This document shows, one piece after another, positions 53,902 through 62,773 of a stretch of 64,000 nucleotides of DNA. Position 1 is the first letter of the stretch. Each line of letters starts with the position of its first letter. The notes below the pieces were generated by a model, which was not told the DNA's origin, made no database searches, and saw only the letters and a program-made list of their open reading frames with translations. The DNA comes from Methanoplanus limicola DSM 2279 (lineage in GTDB: Archaea; Halobacteriota; Methanomicrobia; Methanomicrobiales; Methanomicrobiaceae). Both the position numbers and the translations under genes were made by a program. The stretch is taken from assembly GCF_000243255.1 (NCBI RefSeq), contig NZ_CM001436.1, positions 1,338,077 through 1,402,076 of the forward strand, written 5' to 3'.

Positions 53902-54888
53902 ATGAAGGAATTCTGGGTTGATCTCAGCCGCTGGGACAAGGAACTTGCAACCGCTGCAATTGAGGGCGGTGCAACTGCAATATTATGCGAAAAGGCAGAG
54001 GATGTCAGGAAACTCGGCCGTATTAAAACGATCTCAGCAGATGGCGATCTAGTTTTGGGCAGGGATGTATTTGAAACTCATATTAAGGACACTGAGACAG
54101 CCGGAGAGGCTGCTGAGCTTTCAAAAAAGGGCTACACGATTGTCCACACCACAGACTGGACTGTAATTCCGCTTGAAAACCTGGTGGCAGGTTCTGACCG
54201 GATAATTGCTGCGGCTGAAGACGCAGCAGAGGTAAAGACGGCTCTTGGCGTTCTTGAAAAAGGTGTTGCCGGGATTATCCTGAAAAATCCGACCCCTGAA
54301 AAGATCAGGGAGGTTTCAGCAATAATCAGTGAAGGTACGGGTTTGATAGGTCTTGATACCTTCACAGTGACTTCTGTTTCAGATGCCGGAATGGGCGACC
54401 GTGTCTGTGTTGATACATGCACCCTGATGGAAGAGGGTGAGGGAATGCTCATTGGAAATACGTCATCGGCATTCCTCCTTGTTCATGCAGAAACGCTTGA
54501 AAACCCGTATGTTGCGCCGAGGCCGTTCAGGGTCAATGCCGGAGCAGTGCATGCCTATGCAATGATGGAGAATATGAAAACTTCATATCTTTCTGAGATT
54601 AAATCGGGAGACCGTGTGCTCATCGCAGACAGAGACGGAAAAACGTCAGGTGCGACCGTCGGCCGCGTCAAGATTGAGAAGAGGCCGATGCTTCTCATTA
54701 AGGCTGAATCCGGCGGAAAAGAGCATACCATGATACTCCAGAATGCAGAGACCATCAGGCTTGTAAAAGAGGGCGGAAGTCCCGTCTCTGTCATCTCCAT
54801 AAAACCGGGCGACAAAATCCTCGGCCATATTGAGAAAGGCGGGCGGCATTTCGGAATGGCAGTGGATGAGAGCATTCTGGAGAAGTAA
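53902..54888 (+). CDS. 3-Dehydroquinate synthase II
   Basis: NAD-dependent archaeal enzyme (AroB', MJ1249 family) that oxidatively deaminates and cyclises ADH to 3-dehydroquinate. It is unrelated to bacterial AroB. The 328 residues show the family start KEFWVDLSRWDKELATAAIEGG, the GVAGIILKNP and GDRVCVDTCTLMEEGEGMLIGNTS blocks, and RPFRVNAGAVHAYAMM. It is 11 bp after copy 2 of the aldolase, directly following it in the pathway. Confidence 0.94.
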   Translation: MKEFWVDLSRWDKELATAAIEGGATAILCEKAEDVRKLGRIKTISADGDLVLGRDVFETHIKDTETAGEAAELSKKGYTIVHTTDWTVIPLENLVAGSDRIIAAAEDAAEVKTALGVLEKGVAGIILKNPTPEKIREVSAIISEGTGLIGLDTFTVTSVSDAGMGDRVCVDTCTLMEEGEGMLIGNTSSAFLLVHAETLENPYVAPRPFRVNAGAVHAYAMMENMKTSYLSEIKSGDRVLIADRDGKTSGATVGRVKIEKRPMLLIKAESGGKEHTMILQNAETIRLVKEGGSPVSVISIKPGDKILGHIEKGGRHFGMAVDESILEK

Positions 54889-54902
54889 ACCGGAATTTTC
54901 AG

Positions 54903-55742
54903 ATGAAGGTAGGAATTATTGGCGGCACGGGCGGTATGGGCCGCCTCTTTGCCCCCGTATTTGAGAGGTCAGGTTTTGATGTCGCTGTCTCCGGCAGGAG
55001 CACGCCTCTCTCAAACCGTGATATTGCAGAAGAGTCTGATATTGTCATAGTTTCGGTTCCTATTCATGATACTGTACCTGTAATAGAAGAGATAGCGCCG
55101 TTTCTCAGAGAAGACCAGGTCCTCTGTGATTTTACTTCTGTAAAGAGCGGACCGGTCACTGCCATGTTAAAGACTGACGCAGAGGTCATAGGTCTTCACC
55201 CGATGTTTGGCCCTTCGGTCTCATCACTCTCAGGGCAGACAGTAATTTCAGTTCCTGCAAGGTGCAGGAGGGAGAGTGCTGCTCTCCTTTACAGGGTATT
55301 CAGAGGAGAGGATGCGACAGTCATTGAGATGGATGCCGGAGAGCATGACAGGGTGATGGGTGTTGTACAGGGCCTTGTCCATTTTGCGACCCTCTGTGTT
55401 GCTGATGCCGTCCGGAATTCAGGGCTTTCCCCTGATGTTATAATTCCCGTCATGAGTCCGGTGTACAGGATTGAGATGGGTCTTATCGGAAGGATACTCG
55501 GCCAGAGTCCGGAGCTGTACGGTGATATTCTTATGATGAATTCAGAATCCGGCGTGATGGCCGGGAAATTTTCAGAGTCGTCGGAAAATATGCTTAAATG
55601 TATCTCAGAGAAGGACTTTGAATCTTTTAAGGAGATTTTTGAGAAGAACAGTGAGTTCTTCTCCGGATACATCCCCCAGGCCACGAGGGATACCGACCTT
55701 GTAATTGATGCACTTGCCAAGTCAGGGAGGCCGCTTAAATGA
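54903..55742 (+). CDS. tyrA: Prephenate dehydrogenase TyrA
   Basis: Oxidises prephenate to 4-hydroxyphenylpyruvate for tyrosine. The 279 residues begin with a dinucleotide fold (GIIGGTGGMGRLFAPVFERSG), then VSVPIHDT, LCDFTSVKSGP, the substrate His in LHPMFGPS, and VVQGLVHFATL typical of archaeal TyrA. No ACT or chorismate mutase domain is present, so chorismate mutase must be encoded elsewhere. The stop overlaps the pheA ATG by four bases. Confidence 0.93.
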   Translation: MKVGIIGGTGGMGRLFAPVFERSGFDVAVSGRSTPLSNRDIAEESDIVIVSVPIHDTVPVIEEIAPFLREDQVLCDFTSVKSGPVTAMLKTDAEVIGLHPMFGPSVSSLSGQTVISVPARCRRESAALLYRVFRGEDATVIEMDAGEHDRVMGVVQGLVHFATLCVADAVRNSGLSPDVIIPVMSPVYRIEMGLIGRILGQSPELYGDILMMNSESGVMAGKFSESSENMLKCISEKDFESFKEIFEKNSEFFSGYIPQATRDTDLVIDALAKSGRPLK

Positions 55743-56566
55743 GAATTGCAGCACTTGGCCCGGAAGGGACGTTCAGCCATGAACTTGCCGTGAAGATCTC
55801 AGGTGGTTCCGGGGTTCTTCTGCTCCCTACAATTAAGAGAGTATTTGATGAAGCTGAGTCCGGAAGGTCACTTGGCCTTGTTCCGGTTGAGAACAGTGAT
55901 GCAGGAGGCGTTGGTGAGACCCTTGACGGGCTGATGGATACAGGGTGCAGGATTATTGCTGAGTACTATATGCAGATCCGGCATAATCTGGCATCTGATG
56001 GTGTAACGGCGGGCGGATGCAGAGTTATCTATGCCCACCCACAGTCCCATGCACAGTGCAGCAGGTTTATTGAAGATCTCGGCATTCCTGTCATTCATAC
56101 GGCAAGCAATGCAGACAGTGCACAGCTTGCGCTTAAAAACTCCGGTTCATGTGCAGTTACATCCCTCTCAGCCGCAAAAATTTCCGGTCTTGAAATAATC
56201 AGTCCCGATATTCAGAATTCAGAGAACAATATCACAAGGTTTGTACTTATATCGTCTGACAGAGGGGAACCCTCCGGTGAAAATTACGGTGTGCCGGAAA
56301 TGGCTTTTACTTCCGGCAGGAAAAAGTGCAGTATAATTGTCGACCCGGAGATTGACAGGCCCGGACTTTTATACAGTATCCTTGGTGTTTTTGCAGGTGA
56401 GAATATTAACCTTACAAAAATTGAGTCCAGGCCGTCCAGGAGGGGTATCGGGAGTTATGTCTTCTTCATTGACTTTGAAGCGGAATGCGTGGAGAAACTA
56501 ATATCTTCGCTGAAGAGAATTGCAAAGGTGAAGGAACTTGGATGTTATGGAAGGGAGGAGGTGTAA
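55739..56566 (+). CDS. pheA: Prephenate dehydratase PheA with ACT domain
   Basis: Converts prephenate to phenylpyruvate for phenylalanine. Of the 275 residues, the catalytic domain (about 1-180) has ALGPEGTFSHELA, VPVENSDAGGVGETLDGL and NNITRFVLIS (the TRF motif with the catalytic Thr). The C-terminal ACT domain (about 195-270) has PGLLYSILGVFAGENINLTKIESRPSR, the conserved Phe-binding ESRP element, so feedback inhibition by phenylalanine is expected. It overlaps tyrA (ATGA) and aroA. Confidence 0.94.
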   Translation: MRIAALGPEGTFSHELAVKISGGSGVLLLPTIKRVFDEAESGRSLGLVPVENSDAGGVGETLDGLMDTGCRIIAEYYMQIRHNLASDGVTAGGCRVIYAHPQSHAQCSRFIEDLGIPVIHTASNADSAQLALKNSGSCAVTSLSAAKISGLEIISPDIQNSENNITRFVLISSDRGEPSGENYGVPEMAFTSGRKKCSIIVDPEIDRPGLLYSILGVFAGENINLTKIESRPSRRGIGSYVFFIDFEAECVEKLISSLKRIAKVKELGCYGREEV

Positions 56567-57846
56567 ATACGGGCTTAAAAATTAAAAAGGCGGGAACTGT
56601 TGATGTGGAATTCAGAGCACCGCCGTCGAAGAGTTACACGCACAGGGCACTCATATGTGCCGCACTTGCTGAAGGAGAGTCTTTTATAGGGAATCCGCTT
56701 GATTCCGAGGATATTGATGTGACTGTGAATGCCCTTATCCGGCTTGGGATCTCATGCAGGAAAATAAAAGACGGCATTGCCGTTGAAGGATGCGGAGGTG
56801 TATTTCCGGATGTCGGAGAGGTGATAATTGACTGCAGAAATTCCGGCACAACGCTCAGGCTGCTCTCAACCCTCGCCCTTCTCTCACCCGGAAGAGTGAC
56901 CCTTACCGGCACGAAGAGGATGAAGGAGAGGCCGATAGGGGATCTTGCGGATGCGATAAAGCAGGCCGGTGGCGATGTTATCTTCATTGAGAAGGATGGA
57001 TTTCCCCCTCTGAGAATTTCAGGCAGCCTCTCCGGGGGTAGGGTCATTGTTGACGCCTCTAAGTCAAGTCAGTATGTGTCCTCCCTCATGCTTACAGGGC
57101 CGTACTCTGATCATCCTATGAATATTATGCCCAAAGGGAGTATTGCCTCAAAACCTTATCTCAGGATTACCGCTGACGTTATGAGATCCTTTGGCATTGT
57201 TCCCGCAGATGTGAGCAACGGCAGCATTACGATCCCACAGGATGTATATTCTCCGTCGGACTATGCTGTCGAGGGGGACTACTCCTCTGCATCATATCTG
57301 TTTGCAGTTGCTGCTGTATGCGGCGGGCGTGTGAGGGTGAATAACCTCAATCCGCATTCCCTGCAGGGTGACAGGGCATTCCTGGGGATGTTAAAAGATA
57401 TGGGCTGCGATATTGACCTGAACTCAGGAGAGGATTATGTTGTTGCAGAGTGCCGGAAGGGACTGAAGGGCATTGAAGTGGATATGTCAGGATCTCCTGA
57501 TGTTATCCAGACGCTTGCCGCTGTGGCGCTCTTTGCAGACAGTCCCACAACAATACATGGTGTCGGGAATCTGAAGTACAAGGAGAGTGACAGGATTCAG
57601 GCTGTTATTGATATGGCTGAGGCATGCGGCGGGCGTGCTGAGGCAGGAGACGGGAGTGTTACAATATACCCCGCGGAGTTCAGGGAATGTCTGATCGATC
57701 CCGCTGATGATCACAGGACTGCGATGTCTGCGGCTGTTATCGGCCTTGGTGCAGGCGGGGTTGAGATCAAAAATCCGGAATGCGTCTCAAAGTCATACCC
57801 GGAATTTTTCACTGAATTAAGGAGGGCTGGCTTATTACACGAATAG
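56542..57846 (+). CDS. aroA: EPSP synthase AroA
   Basis: 3-Phosphoshikimate 1-carboxyvinyltransferase, sixth step of the shikimate pathway. About 434 residues contain PPSKSYTHRALICAAL, NSGTTLRLL, GTKRMKERPI, SSQYVSSLM, GDYSSASY, the KESDRI signature and DHRTAMS. The frame extends upstream to 56485, but those residues lie within pheA. I chose ATG 56542 (AAGGA SD six bases before). A striking GGAGGAGGTG at 56554-56563 precedes an in-frame ACG at 56569, so a non-canonical ACG start giving a family-length N-terminus is possible. Confidence 0.92.
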   Translation: MLWKGGGVNTGLKIKKAGTVDVEFRAPPSKSYTHRALICAALAEGESFIGNPLDSEDIDVTVNALIRLGISCRKIKDGIAVEGCGGVFPDVGEVIIDCRNSGTTLRLLSTLALLSPGRVTLTGTKRMKERPIGDLADAIKQAGGDVIFIEKDGFPPLRISGSLSGGRVIVDASKSSQYVSSLMLTGPYSDHPMNIMPKGSIASKPYLRITADVMRSFGIVPADVSNGSITIPQDVYSPSDYAVEGDYSSASYLFAVAAVCGGRVRVNNLNPHSLQGDRAFLGMLKDMGCDIDLNSGEDYVVAECRKGLKGIEVDMSGSPDVIQTLAAVALFADSPTTIHGVGNLKYKESDRIQAVIDMAEACGGRAEAGDGSVTIYPAEFRECLIDPADDHRTAMSAAVIGLGAGGVEIKNPECVSKSYPEFFTELRRAGLLHE

Positions 57847-59237
57847 TTCTTACCGGATTTCGCGGCAGCGGGAAGACAACTGTCGGAAAACTGCTCTCAC
57901 TTAAACTGAATCTGCCCTTCATTGATACCGACACCCTTATTGAGGAAGAGCGGGGAATGTCAGTCTCAGATATATTTGAGGAGTTTGGTGAGGAGGATTT
58001 CCGGCTTACGGAATCTTCTGTGATCTCAGAACTTCCTCCGGGGGACTGTATTCTCTCTACCGGAGGAGGTGTTATTCTTGACCATGAGAATGTCAGGGTC
58101 CTGAGAGAGAATTCACTCGTTTTTTTCCTGAATATCACACCGGAGGAGTCTGTACGGAGAATTACCGGGAGTGAAAGACCGCCTCTGACCTCCCTTCCGC
58201 TTGATCATGAGGTTGCTGTGATAATGAAAGACCGGATGCCGGCTTACCTCAGGTCTTCGGATTTCTGCATTGACGGAGAACGCGGTCCTGAGAAGGTTTC
58301 TGATGAAATAGCCGGGATTGTGGAGTCCGGAGATCTGACCACTCAGGGGAGGGAGTTACTTCAGAAATTCTTTAAAAATTCCATGATGCCCTCAGAGGCT
58401 GAGAGGATACTTGCCCTTGATGCTGTCGGTGAAAGAAAGGCCTTTAATCTCTGCGCAATCTCCGGCAACCCCTGCATGCACTCAAAAAGTCCGGCGATAT
58501 ACAGAAAAATCTTTGAAAATTATGGAATTTCCGGGTTCTATACATATATGGAAGCGGCTGATTTCGGGGAAATTATCAGAACTGCCGAAATTTCAGGTAT
58601 GAGGGGACTTAGCATCACCATCCCGTTCAAGGAGGACGCTGTGGATTTCATGAGTGAAATTTCACCCGATGCTGCGGCGATAGGTGCGGTAAATACTGCC
58701 GTTAATTTCTGCGGCAGATTTTACGGCTTTAATACCGACTGGATTGGAATTGCAGAACCCTTAAAGAGTTCGTTTAAGAATGCAGGCGAGAGCATAAAGG
58801 GTAAGAGTGCGGTTGTGGTCGGTGCAGGAGGCGCTGCCCGTGCGGCTGTTTATGCTCTGATTGTCCTTGGATTTGATGTGACTGTATTAAACCGGAATGA
58901 GAAGAAGGCTGCTGAACTTGCGGAGTCGTTTGAATGCCGTTCAGGCGGGTTAAATGAGATACACAGCTGTGTTTTTGATGTAATTATCAATGCGACTCCG
59001 GTGGGGATGAACAGGTCCGGGGGCTCCGTTGTCCCTGAATCTGTCCTTAGAGAGGGCATGAGGGTCTTTGATCTCGTGTACACGCCGGCTGATACAAAAC
59101 TCCTGAAGATGGCTGAGAAGAAGGGGTGCATACCTATCTCCGGTACTGAGATGTTTGTGCACCAGGCAGTGGAGCAGTTCTTCCTGATGTTTGGTTTCAG
59201 GCCGGAAGAAGAGTTTATCCGTGAGGCGATGCTTTGA
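57834..59237 (+). CDS. Shikimate kinase-shikimate dehydrogenase fusion, apparent ATT start
   Basis: A 467-residue bifunctional protein. Residues 1 to about 165 form a bacterial-type P-loop shikimate kinase (Walker A GFRGSGKTT at about 8-16, IDTDTLIEEE, STGGGVI, ERPPLTSLP lid). From about 200 onward is AroE-type shikimate dehydrogenase (NPCMHSKSPAIY, ITIPFKED with the catalytic Lys, NTDWIG, VVGAGGAARAA, INATPVGM). The first in-frame ATG (57957) would remove the P-loop. The frame upstream has no ATG, GTG or TTG before the preceding stop, but ATT 57834 sits seven bases after a perfect AAGGAGGG. Most archaea use a GHMP-type shikimate kinase instead. It overlaps aroA by 13 bases and aroC by four. 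Confidence 0.88.
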   Translation: MTRIVLTGFRGSGKTTVGKLLSLKLNLPFIDTDTLIEEERGMSVSDIFEEFGEEDFRLTESSVISELPPGDCILSTGGGVILDHENVRVLRENSLVFFLNITPEESVRRITGSERPPLTSLPLDHEVAVIMKDRMPAYLRSSDFCIDGERGPEKVSDEIAGIVESGDLTTQGRELLQKFFKNSMMPSEAERILALDAVGERKAFNLCAISGNPCMHSKSPAIYRKIFENYGISGFYTYMEAADFGEIIRTAEISGMRGLSITIPFKEDAVDFMSEISPDAAAIGAVNTAVNFCGRFYGFNTDWIGIAEPLKSSFKNAGESIKGKSAVVVGAGGAARAAVYALIVLGFDVTVLNRNEKKAAELAESFECRSGGLNEIHSCVFDVIINATPVGMNRSGGSVVPESVLREGMRVFDLVYTPADTKLLKMAEKKGCIPISGTEMFVHQAVEQFFLMFGFRPEEEFIREAML

Positions 59238-60244
59238 ACACCTTCGGCAGATTTTTCAGGTTTACGACATTCGGCGAGAGCCATGGCAGGGCACTTGGAG
59301 TTGTTGTTGACGGCTGCCCTCCCGGGATTGAATTTTCAGAGGCTGATATGATACCGCTCCTTGAGAGAAGAAGGCCGGGTTTGTCCCCGCTTTCAACTCC
59401 GAGGTCTGAGTCCGATAACCCTGAGATACTCTCAGGTATATTTGAGGGTAAGACTACCGGAATGCCGGTTGCCATGATTGTCAGAAACAGGGATGCAAGA
59501 AGCGGTGATTATGAATCCGGAAAAGAGCTGTTCAGGCCCGGACATGCGGATTACACCTACCGTGAGAAGTACGGAATCCGTGATTACCGCGGCGGCGGCC
59601 GGAGTTCGGGCCGGGAAACGGTTTCGAGGGTTATGGCGGGTGCCCTTGCGATGAAGATGCTCTCTATAACCGGCATATCATTTAAAAGCAGGATTTTATC
59701 AGTGCACGGTATATCCGATCCGGGTTTGTTTGAAGATGAGATTCTCTCGGCAAAATCGGCCGGTGATTCTGTAGGCGGTGTTGCTGAGGTTACTGTAAAG
59801 GGATGCCCTGCCGGAGTCGGCGATCCGGTATTCGGCCGGCTTGATGCTGCTCTTTCGGCTGCGATGATGTCAGTCGGTGCTGTGAAAGGTGTTGAGATTG
59901 GGGACGGTTTCTCTTCAGCGGAAGTTTTTGGGAGTGAGAATAATGACTCTATGGCTTCCGATGAGTACGGCAATGTGAAATTTCTTTCAAACCATTCGGG
60001 CGGTATTCTCGGCGGCATCTCAACCGGAGAGGATATTGTCATCAGAATTGCTGTAAAACCGACACCATCCATATCGTCTGAGCAGCAGACTGTTGATATT
60101 CACGGGAATAACCGGTTAATCTCAACCGGAGGAAGGCATGATCCCTGCATAGTGCCGAGGATTACTGTTGTTGCGGAGGCAATGGCGGCGGTTGTGATTG
60201 CCGATTCGTACCTCTCAATGAGGGCATATGCCCCTTTTGAATAA
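59234..60244 (+). CDS. aroC: Chorismate synthase AroC
   Basis: Converts EPSP to chorismate with reduced FMN. The 336 residues start NTFGRFFRFTTFGESHGRALG with the FMN/His motif. Further signatures are LLERRRPG, DYRGGGRSSGRETVSRVMAGAL and the C-terminal GGRHDPCIVPRI. The start is TTG at 59234, overlapping the upstream stop by four bases (TTGA). It is the last gene of the operon, followed by a hairpin and T run. Confidence 0.95.
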   Translation: MNTFGRFFRFTTFGESHGRALGVVVDGCPPGIEFSEADMIPLLERRRPGLSPLSTPRSESDNPEILSGIFEGKTTGMPVAMIVRNRDARSGDYESGKELFRPGHADYTYREKYGIRDYRGGGRSSGRETVSRVMAGALAMKMLSITGISFKSRILSVHGISDPGLFEDEILSAKSAGDSVGGVAEVTVKGCPAGVGDPVFGRLDAALSAAMMSVGAVKGVEIGDGFSSAEVFGSENNDSMASDEYGNVKFLSNHSGGILGGISTGEDIVIRIAVKPTPSISSEQQTVDIHGNNRLISTGGRHDPCIVPRITVVAEAMAAVVIADSYLSMRAYAPFE

Positions 60245-60261
60245 TTTTATGGGTTTTTTTG

Positions 60262-60289
60262 GCAGAATATCTGCAAAATTCTTTTTTTG
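60262..60289. terminator. Terminator between aroC and the pilin-like gene
   Basis: GCAGA-ATA-TCTGC (60262-60274) is followed by TTTTTTT at 60282-60288. An earlier T run lies at about 60254. It separates convergent genes. Confidence 0.6.
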
Positions 60290-60303
60290 TGATGCAGGTT
60301 TTA

Positions 60304-60792
60304 TTATATTTCAATAGAATTTCTGCATATTGTTATATCCTTCTCTGTATCCACCAGAATAAATGTCCATGTTCCTCCGTCAAGGCCTGTAACATTGCCT
60401 GATTCAGGATTTTGTGCAGAAAGTACAAATTTTTCTTTAATTTTATGATAGAATAGATAGCCTGTATCCCCTGTTCTGAAATCTGTAAGACAGTTCCCTT
60501 TTGTTACTGTATGCATCTGTCCGTTGGGGTCTATTATTTTGATCTCCGCTTCATCGCCGGACTGTACGAGAATGTCATCCCCGGCAGCGTTGAATACCTT
60601 GAAGTAGTAGCCTCCTTCCGTTGCTATGACCGGTTCAATCTCGAAGTAAGCCTGTTTCGGACTTTCCTTCCAGACCGGAAGTCCGAATACGTACACCCCT
60701 GCAACCGCTATGAAGACAAGTGCAAGCCCCACCATCAGAAGGGTACCGATTATCGGTGCTTCTGCCCTTTCATGTTCAGTTATCTTCAGCAT
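60304..60792 (-). CDS. Archaeal type IV pilin-like protein
   Basis: A 162-residue protein with a short polar leader and ERAEAPIIGTLLMVGLALVFIAVAGVYVF, the N-terminal hydrophobic helix typical of archaeal pilins processed by a class III signal peptidase. A beta-rich head domain follows (EPVIATEGGYYFKVFNAAGDDILV, GGTWTFILVD). It is likely a surface filament subunit or membrane-anchored pilin-like protein. No pilus assembly genes are near. It starts at ATG 60792. Confidence 0.82.
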   Translation of the reverse strand: MLKITEHERAEAPIIGTLLMVGLALVFIAVAGVYVFGLPVWKESPKQAYFEIEPVIATEGGYYFKVFNAAGDDILVQSGDEAEIKIIDPNGQMHTVTKGNCLTDFRTGDTGYLFYHKIKEKFVLSAQNPESGNVTGLDGGTWTFILVDTEKDITICRNSIEI

Positions 60793-61013
60793 CTGATTCC
60801 TGTTATGGTTTTTCCCCGGAATTACATCTTTTTGAGAGAATTTTATAATCTGAAATCGCTATCCGGATATTAATTTATAAAAGATCACGATGGGATTTAT
60901 AATTTTGGCGTAATATGCATCAGTCTGAAGGATGTTATGTTTTTGAGATTTTTTGCTGCTTTTTTCTTCTTAAAGTGTCAGAATCACTCATATGCCTGTT
61001 ATTCATACTTATT

Positions 61014-61367
61014 TTAGATGTAGGGGTTTACGGTAATTTTGAAGGTAAGATTTTTCAGCTCGTCTTCGGTGATGCTGTTAACAAGCAGGCGGCTGATTAC
61101 CTCGTCGCCATGGGCTTTCCGGATTGCACTTATCGCCTCCGCAGCCGTATCCAACTGCGGCGCAATCCCGGCTAAAAGCACCATTGCGGGCTTGAGCATT
61201 GCCGGATTTTTGACTACAAAAGTTCCAACCGTCGCCGCTGCCTTTGCCGCATCACCATACGCCGGGATCAGTGCTGCAAGGTTCAGGCCCGTTCCTATCC
61301 AATCTCCGCCGGAGATTGTTGCCCCGATGTCGCGAAGGTCATCTTTTCCTGAAGATGATATGCTCAA
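61014..61367 (-). pseudogene. Fragment resembling a pre-toxin/polymorphic-toxin region
   Basis: A 117-codon frame that opens with TTG inside the last codons of the NCS2 permease, immediately after an in-frame TGA, with no SD. The sequence DWIGTGLNLAALIPAYGDAAKAAATVGTFV resembles the Ala/Gly-rich hydrophobic pre-toxin segment found before toxin domains in large secreted proteins. The remainder (AEAISAIRKAHGDEVISRLL) is helical. No secretion signal or toxin domain remains, so it looks like the leftover of a larger gene truncated on the permease side. It could also be a small functional protein coupled to the permease. Confidence 0.45.
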
Positions 61368-62640
61368 GAATCAGAACACTGACCACTCCGGCAACAAAAC
61401 CGTTGGCGACAACCGGGCGTATAAGTAAAGGCAGTGAATCTGCGGCATCTGGTGGCAGAAATGAGATCAGGTTACCAAGAATGATGGGAAAACCGATGAT
61501 AATTCCGTTATCGAAGTCAAACGGCTTACCTCTCAGGTCCCTGAAGAATACATAGAGAGCGGCAGAAAACTGAGATGACATGACAAAGAGAAGCAGACAC
61601 CCTATGATAAGTGTTGGAATGGCGGCCATAAGGGGCACTGCTCCGGGAATAACGGCAAGTAATACCAGAATAACACCTGCCGGAATCAGGGTATATCGTG
61701 ATGCATTCTTAGTGTCAAGTATCATTCCGGCACTTGTTGAGTAATTGACACCACCGACAGCACCGAAAAATCCGGAGAATGCGTTAATAATTCCGGTAAA
61801 GAACACTCCCCGCTTGTACCTCTCTCTCATACCTTCGGCTTCTGTTATATCACCAATTCCCTGAATAGAGCCGATATCGTTTACAATAAGAGCAAGATAG
61901 CAGATTAAAAATGAGATTATCACCCCTGGTTCAAATTCAGGATGAATTATTATAGAGTTTATTTCAGGCACATAAACCGCAGCAGAAAGTCCGTTCTCCA
62001 GAAATGATGTCAATTCCTGGGGGAAAACGATGAAATATGCCGCCGTTCCGATGATTATAATCCAGAGCAGAATTGTTGCCTTCCACAATCCCTTAAGAAC
62101 CCGGTTGGCATAGATTATCAGCATCATTGCAGAAAAAGCAAAAATCAGTTTTAAAAAGACTCCCTCATCACAGCAGTCTCCGATAATCAGGTCAAGTATT
62201 GTCGGTATGAGTGTGAATGCTATCAGCATAAGAACAACTGTAATAACCCGTGTGGTAAACATCCGCCCGACAAACTGCAAAAGCCCTGCAGCAGCAATAA
62301 GGGAGCCTATAACCGCACTAATTACAATGGCAGTATAAACTGAATCCGGAGAATAACCGGCAGATGAAATAGTCCCTACAAGAAGCACTGCTGCAGGGCC
62401 AAACACCACCGGAAGCCTGTGTCCTGCGATAACCTGTATGACAAGAGCGACACCGGTTATGAACAGAAGCTTTTGCAGGTAAAAATTCGCTTCACCCGGA
62501 TTATCGGTGTGCATCCCGGAGATTATCATTCCGATAATCAGCACGAATGAAAGCGAAATAGCCGCCCACATAATCCCGGTGGCGACATTCTCCACAAGTG
62601 GTGGCTTTTCATCTACCTCATACCTGAATTTCATCTGCAA
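61339..62640 (-). CDS. NCS2-family nucleobase permease (uracil/xanthine type)
   Basis: A membrane transporter of 433 residues with about 12-14 hydrophobic helices, an N-terminal YEVDEKPPLVENVATGIMWA typical of the family, GHRLPVVFGPAAVLL (the crossed-strand substrate region) and the family block INAFSGFFGAVGGVNYSTSAGMI. It should import a purine or pyrimidine base with a cation. The conserved substrate Glu is not in a canonical place that I can identify, so specificity is open. It overlaps the pre-toxin-like fragment by 29 bases. Confidence 0.85.
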   Translation of the reverse strand: MQMKFRYEVDEKPPLVENVATGIMWAAISLSFVLIIGMIISGMHTDNPGEANFYLQKLLFITGVALVIQVIAGHRLPVVFGPAAVLLVGTISSAGYSPDSVYTAIVISAVIGSLIAAAGLLQFVGRMFTTRVITVVLMLIAFTLIPTILDLIIGDCCDEGVFLKLIFAFSAMMLIIYANRVLKGLWKATILLWIIIIGTAAYFIVFPQELTSFLENGLSAAVYVPEINSIIIHPEFEPGVIISFLICYLALIVNDIGSIQGIGDITEAEGMRERYKRGVFFTGIINAFSGFFGAVGGVNYSTSAGMILDTKNASRYTLIPAGVILVLLAVIPGAVPLMAAIPTLIIGCLLLFVMSSQFSAALYVFFRDLRGKPFDFDNGIIIGFPIILGNLISFLPPDAADSLPLLIRPVVANGFVAGVVSVLILEHIIFRKR

Positions 62641-62773
62641 ATTCAGTTTATACCCGGAAATTAATACCTCTTGTCATCATCCTGCGGTCAGCAGACAGGA
62701 CGCTGCTGAAACTGCCTGAAACATTTGCGTTAAAAAAAGAAATATTATGGGATAAAATCCCTTTCCGGTAATA

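Noticed and set aside
60915-61175. 86-codon plus-strand frame
   Set aside because: Its second half is the antisense of the pre-toxin-like fragment and its first half is arbitrary AT-rich sequence.
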